DNA of 64,000 bases from Eucommia ulmoides (GCA_016647705.1 CM028340.1:8433001-8497000), one strand, 5' to 3'; positions 1 to 11,913 are shown, counted from the first letter of the stretch. Program-made: numbers and translations. The notes: generated from the sequence alone by a model not told the origin.

Positions 1-607
1 TCGTTGAACTGACCCGAACCTGTCGGTTAACCGAATTGATAAAGACTTTACTCCTTTACTCATTTCAGCTATTGTTTCAATCAGTTGACCGACTCTTTTT
101 CTCAGTTGCCCGATTGGATTAGTATGTCTCTATTTCTGCTCCCAAAATACACTATTATGATAAGTCGACTGACCCCTTTTGTCGATTGACTGAATTGATC
201 CAAAAACTTAACATTTTATACTTTAAAACACATTTTTTCACTTAGGTTATTTATCAAAACCATTTCACATAAGGAGCACATAAAAAATCTTATTTTAGGA
301 TCTTAAACTTATCACTTCTTATCAAGACACACATAAGATTAATTCAGTTTAAGTGTCATGTGTGATCCTGATTCTGGTTGTATTAAGAGTATATAGGTAA
401 AAAGATATTTTCTCCTAGTTTTCTTCAACGTCTTCAAAGCTCTTTACGTCTACATCATTTCCATCTTGCACCCTTTATATTTTCTTCAATGACTTTTCTT
501 CTTAATAAAAAAAAACATGGAACTTTAAATCTGAAACACTCAATAAAATCATTAGTTCTACTTAAAACATAAACATTTAATTGATCATCAAAACCTTGGA
601 TTCAAAT
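1..607 (-). mobile_element. Family B LTR, truncated by window edge
   Basis: Only the 5'-terminal part (minus orientation) lies in the window. It aligns along its length with 20280-20890, sharing the block near 270-420 (CACATAAGGAGCACATA, then CTTAAACTTATCACTTCTTA) and the terminal block near 545-607. It also carries the family's degenerate palindromic motifs such as CGGTTAACCG. The terminus expected as CAACA reads CAAAT here. No retroelement coding region adjoins it, so a solo LTR is the simplest reading. Assignment to a SIRE/Maximus-like copia lineage is inferred only from LTR style. Confidence 0.7.
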
Positions 608-698
608 ATCTAAGGCGATCATGTCTATCTCTTTGTCATCGCGAACGATGCGCAAAAGTAGCTTTTGACACAACATTAGTGCATTTAGTGACCTCTAT
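608..698 (-). pseudogene. Detached part of decayed coding repeat
   Basis: This stretch and the sequence from 3612 onward are the two halves of one repeat module, separated by the solo LTR at 699-3606. Joined across the LTR they resemble the neighbouring module at about 3868-3990. On the minus strand the reading is NVVSKATFAHRSR, then a TGA stop, then a basic stretch. It is paralogous to DVVSKVTLLQCSR in the neighbour. Function is unrecognised. Confidence 0.45.
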
Positions 699-947
699 TG
701 TAAGACCCTAATTTTAGCACGTGTATAATTTTAGTTGCATTTTAAAATATTTAGAAAATAACGGGGTAGAATTTGTCATTCTCAATCTAAATTAAAAGTT
801 TTAGGGGTAAATTTATAATTTAAATAAATATTAAATTTTGAATTGGGTTAAAATGATAACCTAAAGGAAATCAAAAGGAGATTAGTATAATTTAACATAA
901 AAATGTAAACAAAAATAGAAATGGGAGCAAGCTATGAAGCATTACCT

Positions 948-968
948 CTATATATATATATATATACT
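948..968. repeat. (TA)n microsatellite
   Basis: Short (TA)n run inside the solo LTR, upstream of its GT-rich segment. It could act as a TATA region for LTR transcription, but nothing else supports a start site. Confidence 0.6.
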
Positions 969-2605
969 CTTCCGTACGCTCATTCCAAAACCACCTAGAA
1001 AGAAAAAGAAAATAGAAGAAAAAGGAGAAGATCGGTTAGTGGGGTGTTCAGTTGGTCGTTCGGTCGGCGATGTGCTATCCGGCTGGGTGTTGGTTGTTCA
1101 GCGGTATATATGCGTGTGTGTGCTCGTCCGTTCGTCCGTCATATGTTTGAGTGTGCTTTGTTTCCTGTTTTGTGTCGACAGTGTGTGCATGTATATGTGT
1201 GTCGCCACCACGGCAGTGTGTGTGTGTGTGTGTTTCCTATTTCTGTTTAGTTCAGTAGTGTATGGGTGTGTGTTTTCTGTTTAGATCGTTGGTCGTCAAT
1301 CGTGTGTGGGTCATCGTCGGTCTGTGGTGAGCGTTTGTGACCGGTGTAGGGTGACCGGCAAGGAATGGGAGTTAGTGAGAGAGAGAGAGCGTCGGCTGTG
1401 GGTACGTGTGGGTTTCGGTTTTGTCCGACGGTGATAGTCAGTGGTAGGTGTCCGTCAGTGCCGACGGTGTGGGAGTCGATGGGGTGATCGTCGCTATCGT
1501 TCGGCGAGTGAGAGTGAATTGTTTGTTGTCGACGGTGAGGGTGTTTCGGCGGTGTGGGTAGTAAGAGTGTCGTCATGGATTTCATGCGATGAGGTGTCAT
1601 CAGTCGACTGAGACGAGACAAAAACAGAGACGGTGAAGTGGGTGTGTATGTGTGTCGTCGCAACTGAGTATGTGGGTGTGTGTCGTCGATGTTGCGTAGG
1701 TGTGTGTATAATCCTAGTTGTCCCTCCGACGAGTGTGCGTGTGTGTCTTGTTCATCCGACAGTGTACTTGTGTGTGTGTGTGCTTCACTCTGCTGTTGTG
1801 GGTGTATGTGTATTGATCACCGACGGAAGGTTATCAGAGAGAAAGAGAGTTGGTGGGGCGGCGAGAGTTCGTCAGCAGCGAGGACCGAAAACCAGAAACA
1901 GAAAAAAAAAAAAAAAAAAAGAAAAAAGAAAAAAAAAAATAAATTACACAAACAATCCAAATAAACAACCAAAAACCCATTTCGCGGCCGGCAGGCAATT
2001 CGGAATAGATAACGATTTCGTTGGTCAATATTTCAATCGTTAACTATTATTTTCGTTAAAATTCATTGATTATTATTTTCGTCAAATTAATTTATTGATA
2101 TTACATTCTCACAATCATGACGATAATTCTGGAAACCGTTAATTATAATAATTTTGCACAGTAAATATTAACGTAGCGGAGATGGGATAAATAATAATTC
2201 TTCATAATGAAAAAATTGGGGAATGGAAAATATGGAATTTAAGGCCTGCATTGCATGTTAGGTTATTTTAAAATAAAATATTAATTTAGGCCCAACGTTA
2301 TTAGGTTCACAAGCGCCGACGTCCCGACAGGGTTTGGACGGTGATAGTTTTGCGGTGTAAAAATCGAGGTGAGTGTATTGTCTTCTATATAAATCTACAA
2401 ATTTTATTTTCGTATAAATTATCGGAAATGTGGTTATTTTAAAAAAATGGACGAATTTACAACTTATATGGATCAGGTGGGTTTTGATTTTAAAAGTAGA
2501 AGAGGATTTTCAGACCAGGTTGATTTTGAAAAGATGGAAAATGATTTTTGGATCGAGTCAGTTTTTAAGGTAAAGAGTGATGTCTGGTCCGACTATGCCA
2601 TAGTT

Positions 2606-2690
2606 TCTTCCCGTAAGGAATGTGGATATTCTTCCTATAAGGGATGTGGATTTTCTTCCCGTAAGGGATGTGATTTTTTTTCTCGTTAGG
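2606..2690 (+). repeat. Short tandem units in family A LTR
   Basis: Three imperfect units of about 25 bp built on TTCCCGTAAGGGATGTGGAT. The inverted equivalent at 14806-15003 and the related but different expansion at 58336-58532 occupy the corresponding part of the other LTR copies. Confidence 0.65.
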
Positions 2691-3611
2691 CGAATATGAC
2701 CTACGAGATGTGGATTGCCTACTAGGCAAGTCCTGCAGGGTGGTTGACCCGTTAGGAGTGCAAACTTAGCAGGTGGTACGGTACCGTTGTAACTCCTGAT
2801 CGTGAGGTAAAAACGATCCTATGGCTAGTAGCAGAGGAGGTGTGGTGTATTTTATTATACATTAAAACATCTGGTTTGGTGGATTTACAATATTTGGATT
2901 CGTGGATTTAAAATATTTCAATTGATGGATTAAAATGTTTAGAGGGGTTGACTTAAAACAAAATATATGAGTTGGGGATTTATTGTATTTTTTCATTTCA
3001 TTAGTGGTAGCAGAACTGAATTTTTCAACACGGTATGCGGTGATATATTATATTATATTTTGATTAAAATATTCAGACGGGTTGATTTAAAAATGATTGG
3101 GTTGGTTGATTTAAAATGTTTGGTTTGGTATTTTAAATATATCAGTTTATTTCAGTGGTGACAAGGAAACTGGATTTCAGTACGGTACGTGGTTATATTA
3201 TTTTATATTTTGAAACGTGGTGGTTAATTCTTATACTTGATCCATAAAATATTTTTATTATGAATACAGTACACCGATAAAAAAGTTGGTTTCAGGTACC
3301 GCAGCTAGGAATTGGTCCACTACTGGCACTAGGGAGAGTCTGGAGGTCGTGTCGTGTTGAAGGTGAGTCGGTCGGACGTGAACCGTGAAAGGTTCAGGTA
3401 TTTTTAGTAGTTTTGTTTGTGGATGTTCGGGACAGATGTGCTCCCAAATTCCCGGAACAGGTATATATATTTTTGAGGAAAACTTTACAGTAGCGCGAGT
3501 ATGAATGTATATATTGTATATTTGGGTACTCGTGAATTAGTCTGATAACGTCAGGACGACGTCACACCCGGCCTCGGGTGACGGGTGCCCAGGGTGGGGT
3601 GTGACATCTAT

Positions 3612-4210
3612 TTCCTTTCTTATTCGTTGTGCTAAAGTATCTTCATGGGCCATCTCGACATCAATGGTTGGTGGAGTAATATGCACCTTAAGGATGTTTA
3701 TTTGATTGAGTAGAGAAGGTATGTTAGCTTCAACATCACGGGTAATTTCATCATGATTTCCAAGGATTTCTCTTGTTGGGGAAATAGTCTGAGATGATAA
3801 ATCTTGATTCACTATGCCTGATTAGGCAACAAATCTTGATACCAGAGAGACCTCATTTATATAGAAATAACTGAGACGATCAAGTCTCTTTCTTTCTCTT
3901 CGTGAACATTGCAAAAGAGTAACTTTTGATACAACATCAGCACGTTTAGATACCCTTCTTTCCCTTCTTGCTTGTTGTACTAAAGTAGCTATTGGGACAA
4001 CATTCTCACTATCATTTTCTCTTTCAATGCATCCAAAATTTTGTCAATTCGATCTCTCTCGTTCCCTTCGAAGTCGTTGGTATAGAGCACATTTTGATAC
4101 AACCTTATCATGTGACGCCTAGAGATAACGACATGATTGTGACATTTTAAAAAATATCTATACTTAATTATAAATATAGACATGTACTGCATACGAGTGA
4201 CTATAGACAA
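3612..4210 (-). pseudogene. Decayed repeat-containing coding remnant, unknown
   Basis: Minus-strand translation shows two clear diverged copies of one protein module and a weaker third. One module reads ATLVQQARREGR, then RADVVSKVTLLQCSRRE, then a basic RLDRL (about 3868-4010). The next starts DTLAQRIRKEI (about 3612-3665) and continues in 608-698 beyond the inserted LTR. The third (about 4020-4125) reads KVVSKCALYQRLRRERER. Stops and frame changes separate them, so no protein is made today. I do not recognise the family. A charged repetitive gene or a transposon protein are both possible. Confidence 0.4.
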
Positions 4211-4420
4211 CTAATGCAAACCAGTCTACATGCCACAATTATATCGTATAAAGGTAAGTTACCACATGCCACGATACCTTCAGGCACAGAGTACAACTGC
4301 ACTTTGATTTGAACCACGGTGAGTAACGAAAATACCACAAGGGCATTAAGTGTTACCCCCATGTTCCTTTTAATAATATTTAAAAGTGTCATAAAATTAA
4401 AATTTAATGAAGGCGTTTTT

Positions 4421-5181
4421 AATTGATATAGTTTGATTAAATTATAGTTACCCTATGTGTTAGATTTTCATTTAGGTTGTCATTTTTAATGCGTATTGTA
4501 TACAAATATGTACAAACAACTGACTACGACTGAGCAGCATGTCAAAAAAAATTAGTAGTTAAAATTAAAATAATCAAGGGTCACTCGCAATCATACTGTA
4601 TGAGAAGGAGCACAAATATTTTTGACAATAGTCCTACCTTATAATAAGGAACAATATCATGATCATGATCAATATAAACTAATTCTCCAATGTCTGATTC
4701 AGCAACCTAAATGTAAACAAAGGGATATAAATTTTTTATATTATTAGAGATAGTAAAATATAGAATGAAATAAATGATAAGTTTATATTTTTTTGGAAGA
4801 GTAGCATCATCCATTATCAAAATTTACAGTCTTGAAAATAATGGACAAAATTATGTTGTTAATAAAATAAAATGGATCTAAAAATTAAATCCCGAAGGCA
4901 TGGGTTTAAAAAATTAAATAAGATCAATATAGTCTCCACCAACACAAAATTAAATAAGAAAGTAAGATCAAACCAAAGTTACCGTCAACTAATGTGACCA
5001 CCAATTGTAAAATACATAAGAAAAGTAAAAACTCAATAATAAATTGCATTAATATCTAAAACTGGGAAGAAAATATATAAGTGTAATTGCATTACACTTG
5101 AAAATATTTTAAATGATAACGACAAAATATGAAATACAAACCAAAATAAAATTGATTATGACAAAAGTCTATTAGATAAAA
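4421..5181. other. AT-rich intergenic stretch, nothing recognised
   Basis: No convincing coding frame, RNA gene or repeat boundary was seen. The composition is typical of plant intergenic DNA. Confidence 0.5.
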
Positions 5182-5949
5182 GGGAAAAGTACATTTTAAA
5201 CCCTCTAACTATTGATAGATTCTAAGTGGTTCCTCTCCGTTTGAGCGTTTTATTTTAAACCCTCTATGTATCAGAACATTTTATTTGATCCTACTGTCAA
5301 AAAAATCTATCCAATCTAACAAAATTTTAAGGGCAAAATTGTCATTTTACATTTAATTATTTTTTTTTTTTTTTTTTTCTTCTTCCTTGACTTTCCTCTC
5401 CCTCTCTCGCTCAACTCTCTCTCTCTCTCTTCTTCCATCCATCTCTCTCTCTTTCCCGCTCAACTATTTCTCTCTCCCCCCCTATCACAACCGAAAACGT
5501 TACGAGGGTGGTTCACCCCTGTTAAGAGGGTGAAACACCCCCTGTTGCAGGGCTATTTCACCCCTTTTACGGGAGTAGACCACCCTCGTAACATTTTTGG
5601 TTACGATAGGGAGAAAGGGAAAGAGAGTTGAGCGGGAGAGAGAAAGAGGGAGGAAGATAGAAAAGGAGGGAGGAAGAGAGAGAGAGAGAGAGAGAGGGAA
5701 GGAGGAAGAAGGAAGAAGAGAGAAAAAGATAAATGAAGAAAAAATAAAGAAAAAAAAAATCATTAAAAAATTCAAAATATGTGAAAATACTATTTTGCCC
5801 CTCTATTTTGTTAGCTTTGATGGATTTTTTGACAAAATTGTCATTTAAAAACATGTTGATATATAGAGGGTTTAAAATGAAATGCTCAAACGGAGAGAGA
5901 CAATTTAGAAATCTTTCAATAGTTAGTGGGTTTAAAATGTATTTTTCCC
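5182..5949. mobile_element. Mutator-like foldback MITE
   Basis: Ends are inverted copies: GGGAAAAGTACATTTTAAA on the left against its complement ending ATTTTTCCC on the right. The inverted similarity runs through almost the whole element. Left-arm blocks (TCCGTTTGAGCG, CTCGCTCAACTC, CGTTACGAGGGTGG) reappear inverted in the right arm, leaving a small centre near 5520-5570. The flanks carry an imperfect 9-bp duplication, TAGATAAAA (5173-5181) against TAGGTAAAA (5950-5958). The 9-bp size points to Mutator-like transposition. There is no transposase, so it is non-autonomous. Confidence 0.8.
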
Positions 5950-6059
5950 TAGGTAAAAAATCTCTATATTTTGCGTGTCCTCGCCAACCAAAGAAAAAAA
6001 AAACTTCAAATGATGGTTCCTACAAAAAAAAAAAAAAAAACAATTAGTTAATAAATTGT

Positions 6060-6720
6060 TACTAATATTATGTTTTTAAAAGAAATATGTACCTTAAAAT
6101 AAAAGTTTACTTCTTCTTTTTTAATATCTTTCTCGGTTTTCAATGCTTGTAGATACTTATGTAGATCAACTTCCACTTCCTCCAATGCTTTTAAACATAT
6201 CATATCATCTTCAACTATCTACAACATAGTTCCTAAGGCCCTCAAGTCTAGAAACTTATATGTAATTATTTTAAGAATTTTGGCCCTTGGACACGTAGTT
6301 GGAAGTGTGTGCACTATTGCGTACACCAATACCTCAATATTGGGACACAATCTATAATATTTTAACTTGTTATACAAGTGCTCTTTGTTGAGAATATACT
6401 CTCTAATGCTCATTTTTTCGTCCATTTTTTTCTTTCAAATTTAATCCATAAATGATGGATATCGCATTCAGCCTCTTCTAAGAAATGCACAAACTCTTGC
6501 GTAGTCATAGGTCGATACTTGTTAAATATCTTCTCTACAACAACATTCCATCTTGGTGGCAATCCGACAACAACTTGTTGAATTATTTGTTTCTGGGTAA
6601 TTTTTCTCTACCTATATTTTTGCAGTTCACTTGCACTAATTTCCGTAATCCCTTACAGGAAATGTTTCTACAAATGAACTTTCGTAGAATAAATATATTT
6701 CATCTTGTAACATTAGTCTA
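6060..6720 (-). pseudogene. gag-like retroelement remnant
   Basis: Minus-strand frames give QKQIIQQVVVGLPPRW, then TTQEFVHFLEEAECDIHHL (about 6420-6640). Further downstream comes SIREYILNKEHLYNKLKYY, then a PNIEVLVYAIVHTLP-like segment (about 6230-6420). The 'motif, then VxxLP' pattern recalls retrotransposon gag (UBN2-like) proteins, but the order is scrambled and stops intervene. The stretch ends where the chromovirus LTR begins at 6748. Identification is tentative. Confidence 0.3.
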
Positions 6721-6747
6721 GTACTCGTTCTTAAAACTATAGGAGAT

Positions 6748-8772
6748 TGTCACATCCTACCTCGAGCCCCAACCCCTAAGGCCAAGTGTAACCTCGACTT
6801 GATGTTATCCGACCAACTGCAAGTATTTATAAAGTATTTAGTGATATAGAATTTCAAAAAGATATAAATATTTTACCAACTCAAAATTATGCGGTTACAC
6901 AAAACCCACTATCCCGTAACAAAACTACAAAAAAGGTCCAACTCAATCGCTTCCAGCAACTGTCCTGACAACCTCAAAAATAAAATCAAAAAATATTCAA
7001 AATCTATTTAGCGCTAGTAGTAAACCCGCCTCTAGCTGAGGTACCTGAGAAAAACTATTTTATCGGTGTACTGTCTTCATAATATAAAAGTAATTTAGGG
7101 ATCAAGTACATTTAGCAAAATTCACTTTTCAAAACAAAATATAACCACAATAATATTTTTCAAAACAAAATATAACCACACTAAACAGTATTAAAATTCA
7201 CAGATAGCATCAAGATATAGCAACTGAATATAAATCAACCAATCAAATCACTTTTATATAATAAAATACCAGAAACATATTTCTCTACTAACCATAAGAT
7301 CGTTTCACCTCATGATCGGGGGTTATAACGGTACCGTCACTTATACAACTGTACAATTTAAGGTTGTCATCAGTGTCAGAGGCATTAAATATCTCCAATG
7401 TTAGGAGCTTACATAGTGTATAAACCACTATATCATGATGATAATCATCATTGCCAACAACAACAACCACAACAACAACCTACAAAACTTATCCTCCTAT
7501 CAAGTCTCAACACAATGTCCTACAAGACATGTCATCCTGTTAGGACCAACAGCATCACACAGGACATGCCGTCCTGTCGAGACCACGCTATGGTATAGTA
7601 GTATAATAATAAAAATTACTTTTTACATTTAACCATTTACTTGATCCATTTAATATTATAAAATAATAAATTTTGATAAATCTTTTCTTTTCACATTTTA
7701 GTACGAAAATATAATTTGGCAATATACATAGAAAATAGTACACTTACCTCGAAAATTGCGCTACAAGTATACTATCATCAAAAAATATTGCCGTAGTCGG
7801 CGTCACCTGTAAACCTAACAACGACAAGACCTAAATTAAGAATTTAACTAAATAAATCTAATATACAATTTTTCTCATTCCCAAATTTTACTAATTATAT
7901 AAAATTTACTATAATTAAATGTTCTATTTTACAACCCAATATTAATTATATAACTAAAATATTATAGTTACATTTATAAAATTTATTAATTGATAATTTT
8001 ACTATAAAAAAATTTAACAATATTACTAGGAAATGAAATACCGAAAATATCATTCTAATAAAATTTATAATTTTTTTTTTCTTTCAATTAAAAATCTTCA
8101 CAATTTAAATTATAAATTCAATATACATATGTATATATAATTTTGTGTGTGTACATATAATTAGTTATATACCTTACCTTATATGTATTGATAAAGTTAA
8201 AGAAAAAGCAAAAAAAATAAAAATAAAGGACTTACCAGAAGAAGGTAATGATAATTAGGTAAATGAAATGGTAGAAAAAGAAATAAGAGGAAGAGAGAAA
8301 GTGTGTGAAAAATAACATATATGTATATATAGAAATAGAGAAAGAGGGAGAGACGTGGCTTGTTAAAGTTTTGGACACAATTCATGTTTGAGTGTTGGCT
8401 TATTAATGTTTTGATACAAGACATGTTTATGTGTTGATTTGTTAAAGTTTGGACACAAGTGATCATCTATATTAATTACACATATATAATATTTACACAA
8501 ATTACCATTTAATAATAATAAATAAATAAAATTGTATCCCAAAATTCTTAAAATTTTATTTTAATATAATATAACAATCCCTAAACTTTAAAAAGTTAAA
8601 ATTAAAATTAACATTTAATCCGCAAAGTTTTTAGAATCAGACTTTTAAATATCATAATAAACCTTTAAAAAGTTTAAGGTAAAATTTAAATAACACAATT
8701 AACCCCATTATTTTTTCTAAATGTTGTCAAAATGCAACTAAAAATATGTATGTGCAAAAGTTAGGTCTTACA
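6748..8772 (-). repeat. 3' LTR of chromovirus
   Basis: About 2.0 kb, reading TGTAAGACC on the minus strand at 8772 and ending at 6748 with GTGACA. It aligns over its full length with 13539-18504 once the nested LTR is removed, with frequent substitutions. Internal marks shared by both LTRs are the (CAA)n block near 7450-7490, an AT-rich half, and about three tandem units near 8354-8465 built on GGCTTGTTAAAGTTTTGGA. Confidence 0.85.
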
Positions 8773-8790
8773 ATCTTTCTCCCCTAAAAG
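8773..8790 (-). other. Polypurine tract of chromovirus
   Basis: On the minus strand the bases just before the 3' LTR read CTTTTAGGGGAGAAAGAT. This purine-rich run is in the correct place to prime plus-strand DNA synthesis. Confidence 0.7.
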
Positions 8791-8829
8791 AAATTTTGTC
8801 CCGAAATTTAGTTACCTTAAACGAATAAA

Positions 8830-9077
8830 TGTGGATATTTATTCCTCATCTCTTATTCTCTTTCCCACGTTACCTCTTCCACAGAATGACTGCATCATAG
8901 CACTTTCACCAGCGGAATTGTTTTTGTTTGCAACACTTGATATTTATGGTTTAGAATCTGTATTGACTCCTCAACGTATGACAAGTCTTCATTTAATTCA
9001 ATCGGATGATAAGTCAACACATGAAAAGGGTCTGCCACATATTTTCTGAGCATCGAAACGTGAAAAACATCGTGCAA
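8830..9077 (-). pseudogene. Integrase C-terminus and chromodomain-like tail
   Basis: The minus strand reads HDVFHVSMLRKYV, then DPFHVLTYHPIELNEDLSY, then VEESIQILNHK and KTIPLVKVL. After two stops the same frame resumes with SHSVEEVTWERE near 8845-8880. In intact chromoviruses this block follows the integrase core and forms the tail that directs integration to heterochromatin. The stops sit where the conserved WRN of the family would be expected. Confidence 0.75.
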
Positions 9078-9140
9078 TCAAGATAACTCTGGCAGTAAGT
9101 CTAGTCGATTGGTTGTTGTCTTGACCCTTTCTAGAATCTC

Positions 9141-10020
9141 TTACTGTCCAATATACCTCGAACTTAATTTTTCCTTTTTCTCAATTCTCATTATGCCTTT
9201 CCACGGAGATATTTGTAAAAATACGTTATATCCTACTTCAAATTCCAACTCACGTCTATACTTGTCGGCATAGCTCTTTTGCTGACTCTGAGTAATCTTC
9301 AGTTTTTTCTGAATCACTTTTACCTTTTTCACTATCATTTGAGCAATGTCAGGCATCAACAATTTTTGTTTCCCAACTTCAGTCCAATAGACCGTAGTTC
9401 TACTTTTTTTTGCCATACAACGCTTCATACGGTGCCATTTCAATTGTCGAATGATAACTATTGTTATAGGCAAACACCATCAACGTCAAATAATCATCCC
9501 AACTACTAGAAAATTGTAAAACACAACCCCTCAATATATCCTCCAATGTCTGAATGGTTTTCTCTTATTGGACGTTAGTCTGATAATGCAAATTTGTACT
9601 AAATCTTAATTTGGTACCCATAGCAGCTTGAAGACTCGGCTAGAATTTCGACGTAAATTTCGAATCTCTATCCGATACTATGGAAACCAGCACACCATAC
9701 AATCTGATAATCTCGTTAATATACAAATTTGCATACTTGTCCATAGAGTACGTGGATTTTATAGCTAGAAAATAAGCAGACTTTGTAAGTCTGTCAACAA
9801 TCACCCAAATAGAATTATGTCCATTTTGGGTACTAGACAATTCTGAAATGAAATTCATCGTGATTTGTTCCCACTTCCATTCTGAGATAGGCAAAGACTG
9901 CAATAATCTTCCTGGAAGTTGGTGCTCGATATTGACTTGTTGACAGACAAGACACCTGACAACAAATTCTGCAATTTCTCATTTTATTCCATTCCACAAA
10001 TAATATTCTCACAAATTCTA
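9141..10020 (-). pseudogene. Integrase of chromovirus, broken
   Basis: The zinc-binding part ends with CLVCQQVNIEHQLPGRLLQ (about 9900-9970). The core follows: WKWEQITMNFISEL, IWVIVDRLTKSAYFLAIK and IVSDRDSKFTSKF (9640-9903). Further parts appear in another frame (9141-9473), including VGKQKLLMPDIAQMIVKKV and SYADKYRRELEFEVG. Integrases carry a D,D-E catalytic triad. The first Asp, normally in the TMDF-type motif, is Asn here (codon at 9853-9855), so the enzyme would be dead even without the frameshifts. The second Asp in SDRD is retained. Confidence 0.8.
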
Positions 10021-10329
10021 ATACATTTTGGGGCTCCCTAGATACATTGCATACGCTGAGCTATGCGCTTTCTCCAAGATATCTTTCTTCAAATCAACAT
10101 TATTAGGCATACACAATCTATTCCCAAACATCAAGACTCCATCATTATCTCTAACGTGATAGTTGATTCTCTGACCATTTGTTTCACTTCATCGCTAGTC
10201 TTTTCCAATTAGGCATCTGACTTTTGCGCTTCTATAATATGGTCAATTATCGTTGGTCTCAATGTCAAAGTCGTAAGCAATGATGCAGTCTGACCCACTA
10301 CCAACTAGACTCGCAAGGATCTCAATTCG

Positions 10330-10735
10330 ACATATAGGTTAGTATAAACAACTTGAAGGTATGCAACCGAATCTGCTAATTTTCTACTTAATGCATCTGC
10401 TACATCATTAACCTTTCCAGGGTGATAATAGATAATACAATCATAATCTTTGTTTAATTCTATCTAATGCCTCTATCTTAGATTCAATTCCTTCTGAGTA
10501 AACAAATATTTCAAACTCTAGTAGTCAGTGTATATTTCACAAGTCTCGCCATATAGATAATGTCTCTAGAGTTTCAAGGCAAACACAATAGTCGCCAGCT
10601 CCTAATTATGTTTCAAGTAGTTACGCTCATGATTTTTTAATTCTCGAGAGGCATATGCGATCACATGGCCATGTTACTTCAATACACAACCTAGGCCCTG
10701 TTGTGAAGCGTCATTGTATATCACAAAGCTGCCAC
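10330..10735 (-). pseudogene. RNase H of chromovirus, broken
   Basis: Minus-strand motifs in order are FVIYNDASQQGLGCVL, then a stop, then HVIAYASRELKNHERNY (about 10590-10735), then SLKYLFTQKELNLR (about 10480-10530) and IIYYHPGKVNDVADALS-like sequence (about 10380-10440). Several TAG codons interrupt it. In the intact enzyme this domain removes the RNA strand during reverse transcription. Confidence 0.75.
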
Positions 10736-10779
10736 CCTCTGTCTGGCGAGAAAGTATTGGCACTAATGTCAGTCTATTC

Positions 10780-11664
10780 TTCAGCTCCTAGAAGTTTTGT
10801 TCATATTTGTCAGTCTACTGTACAAACCGGCTATAATAACCCACTAATCCCAGGAAACTTTGAACTTCTGTCACACTTTTTCGCTTTTCCCACTAAATAA
10901 CGGCTTTGAGTTTCTTTGGGTCGACTTGTATACCATCACCTGAGATAACATGCCCCAAAAATACAACTCTATCCAGCCAAAACTTACATTTACTGAACTT
11001 CGCATACAATTGCTTCTCTCAAAATTGGTAACACAATTTTGAAATAATCTATATGTTCTTCTTTATTTGGGAGTAAATCAATATATCATTAATGAATACA
11101 ATGATAAACTGATCTAAATAAGACTGGAAAATCCAATTTATTAGCTCCATAAATGTAGCTGGGGTATCATCGACCCAAATGGCATAACTAAAAATTCATA
11201 ATGTCCATACCTCGTAAGGTACGCCATCTTCGACACATCACTGTCTCTGATTTTCAACTGTAATATCTTTATCAAAGATCTATTTTTAAAAATACCATGG
11301 CCTTCTGCAACTGACCAAACAAATCATTAATTCTAGGCAACGGGTATTTATTACAAATCGTTACCTTGTTCAGTTATCGGTAATCAATGTACATCCTCAA
11401 AGTGTCATCCTTCTTTCTTACAAATAACATTGGAGCTCCCCATAGAGAAATATCAGGTCTAATAAACCCGCCATCTAACAGAACTTGCAACTGAATTTTT
11501 AGCTCCTTTAGCTCAGTAGGTGCCACGCGATAGGGTAGAATTAATATAGGAGAAGTACCATGAAGTAATTCAATAGTTAATTCAAATTTCCTATCCAAAT
11601 GCAGCCTTGGCAATTCTTTTGGAAATACATCGGGATAATCCCCAATCACTAGGATATTTCCCAA
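10780..11664 (-). pseudogene. Reverse transcriptase of chromovirus, broken
   Basis: The N-terminal part (11374-11664) reads GDYPDVFPKELPRL, then PYRVAPTELKELKIQLQ, then GGFIRPDISLWGAPMLFVRK and YIDYR, the standard Ty3/gypsy entry motifs. The polymerase box near 11080-11100 reads FINDILIY where the family has FIDD, so the first catalytic Asp of the pair is Asn (codon at 11088-11090). Downstream come [20 protein letters not shown] (about 10945-11010) and the thumb motif VQSFLGLVGYYSRFV (about 10820-10870). Frameshifts separate these pieces. Confidence 0.85.
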
Positions 11665-11913
11665 CTATACCTCATTCTAACTGGTGTCAATCATATGCGT
11701 GAGGTATCCTTGACATCCCTACTTTAATAACTTTCTAGCCTCTAGGACTTAAATCAAACTGACAGGCGCACTAATTCTATCCCCCAAAAACACAAACTCT
11801 GACTCACCTTGGACTCAAAAAGTAACTTTCTTTTTAAAACAATCGACTGTGGCATGATAGCTGGATAACAAATCCATACCTAGTATTATATCAAAATCGT
11901 GAATACTCAAGGG

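Larger units (their letters stand above)
699..3606 (+). mobile_element. Family A solo LTR (Tekay-like), 2.9 kb
   Basis: The element runs from TGTAAGACCC to GGTGTGACA and is flanked by a perfect 5-bp target duplication TCTAT (694-698 and 3607-3611). No gag-pol lies between the ends, so it is read as a solo LTR left by LTR-LTR recombination. Inside, in order, are an AT-rich start, a GT-rich and GC-richer middle (about 1040-1870), an A/G-rich tract (1902-1950), short tandem units (2606-2690), and a conserved 3' block with ACGTCA cores and TCGGGTGACGGGTGCCC. The ends match the LTRs of the chromovirus at 6748-18504, so the Tekay/Del label follows by similarity. Confidence 0.82.

Noticed and set aside
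934..1284. Val/Cys-rich open frame of 116 codons in the GT-rich part of a solo LTR
   Set aside because: Low-complexity translation of GT repeats inside an LTR; no domain. Similar frames at 15834-16322 and 57083-57510 are the same effect in other copies.
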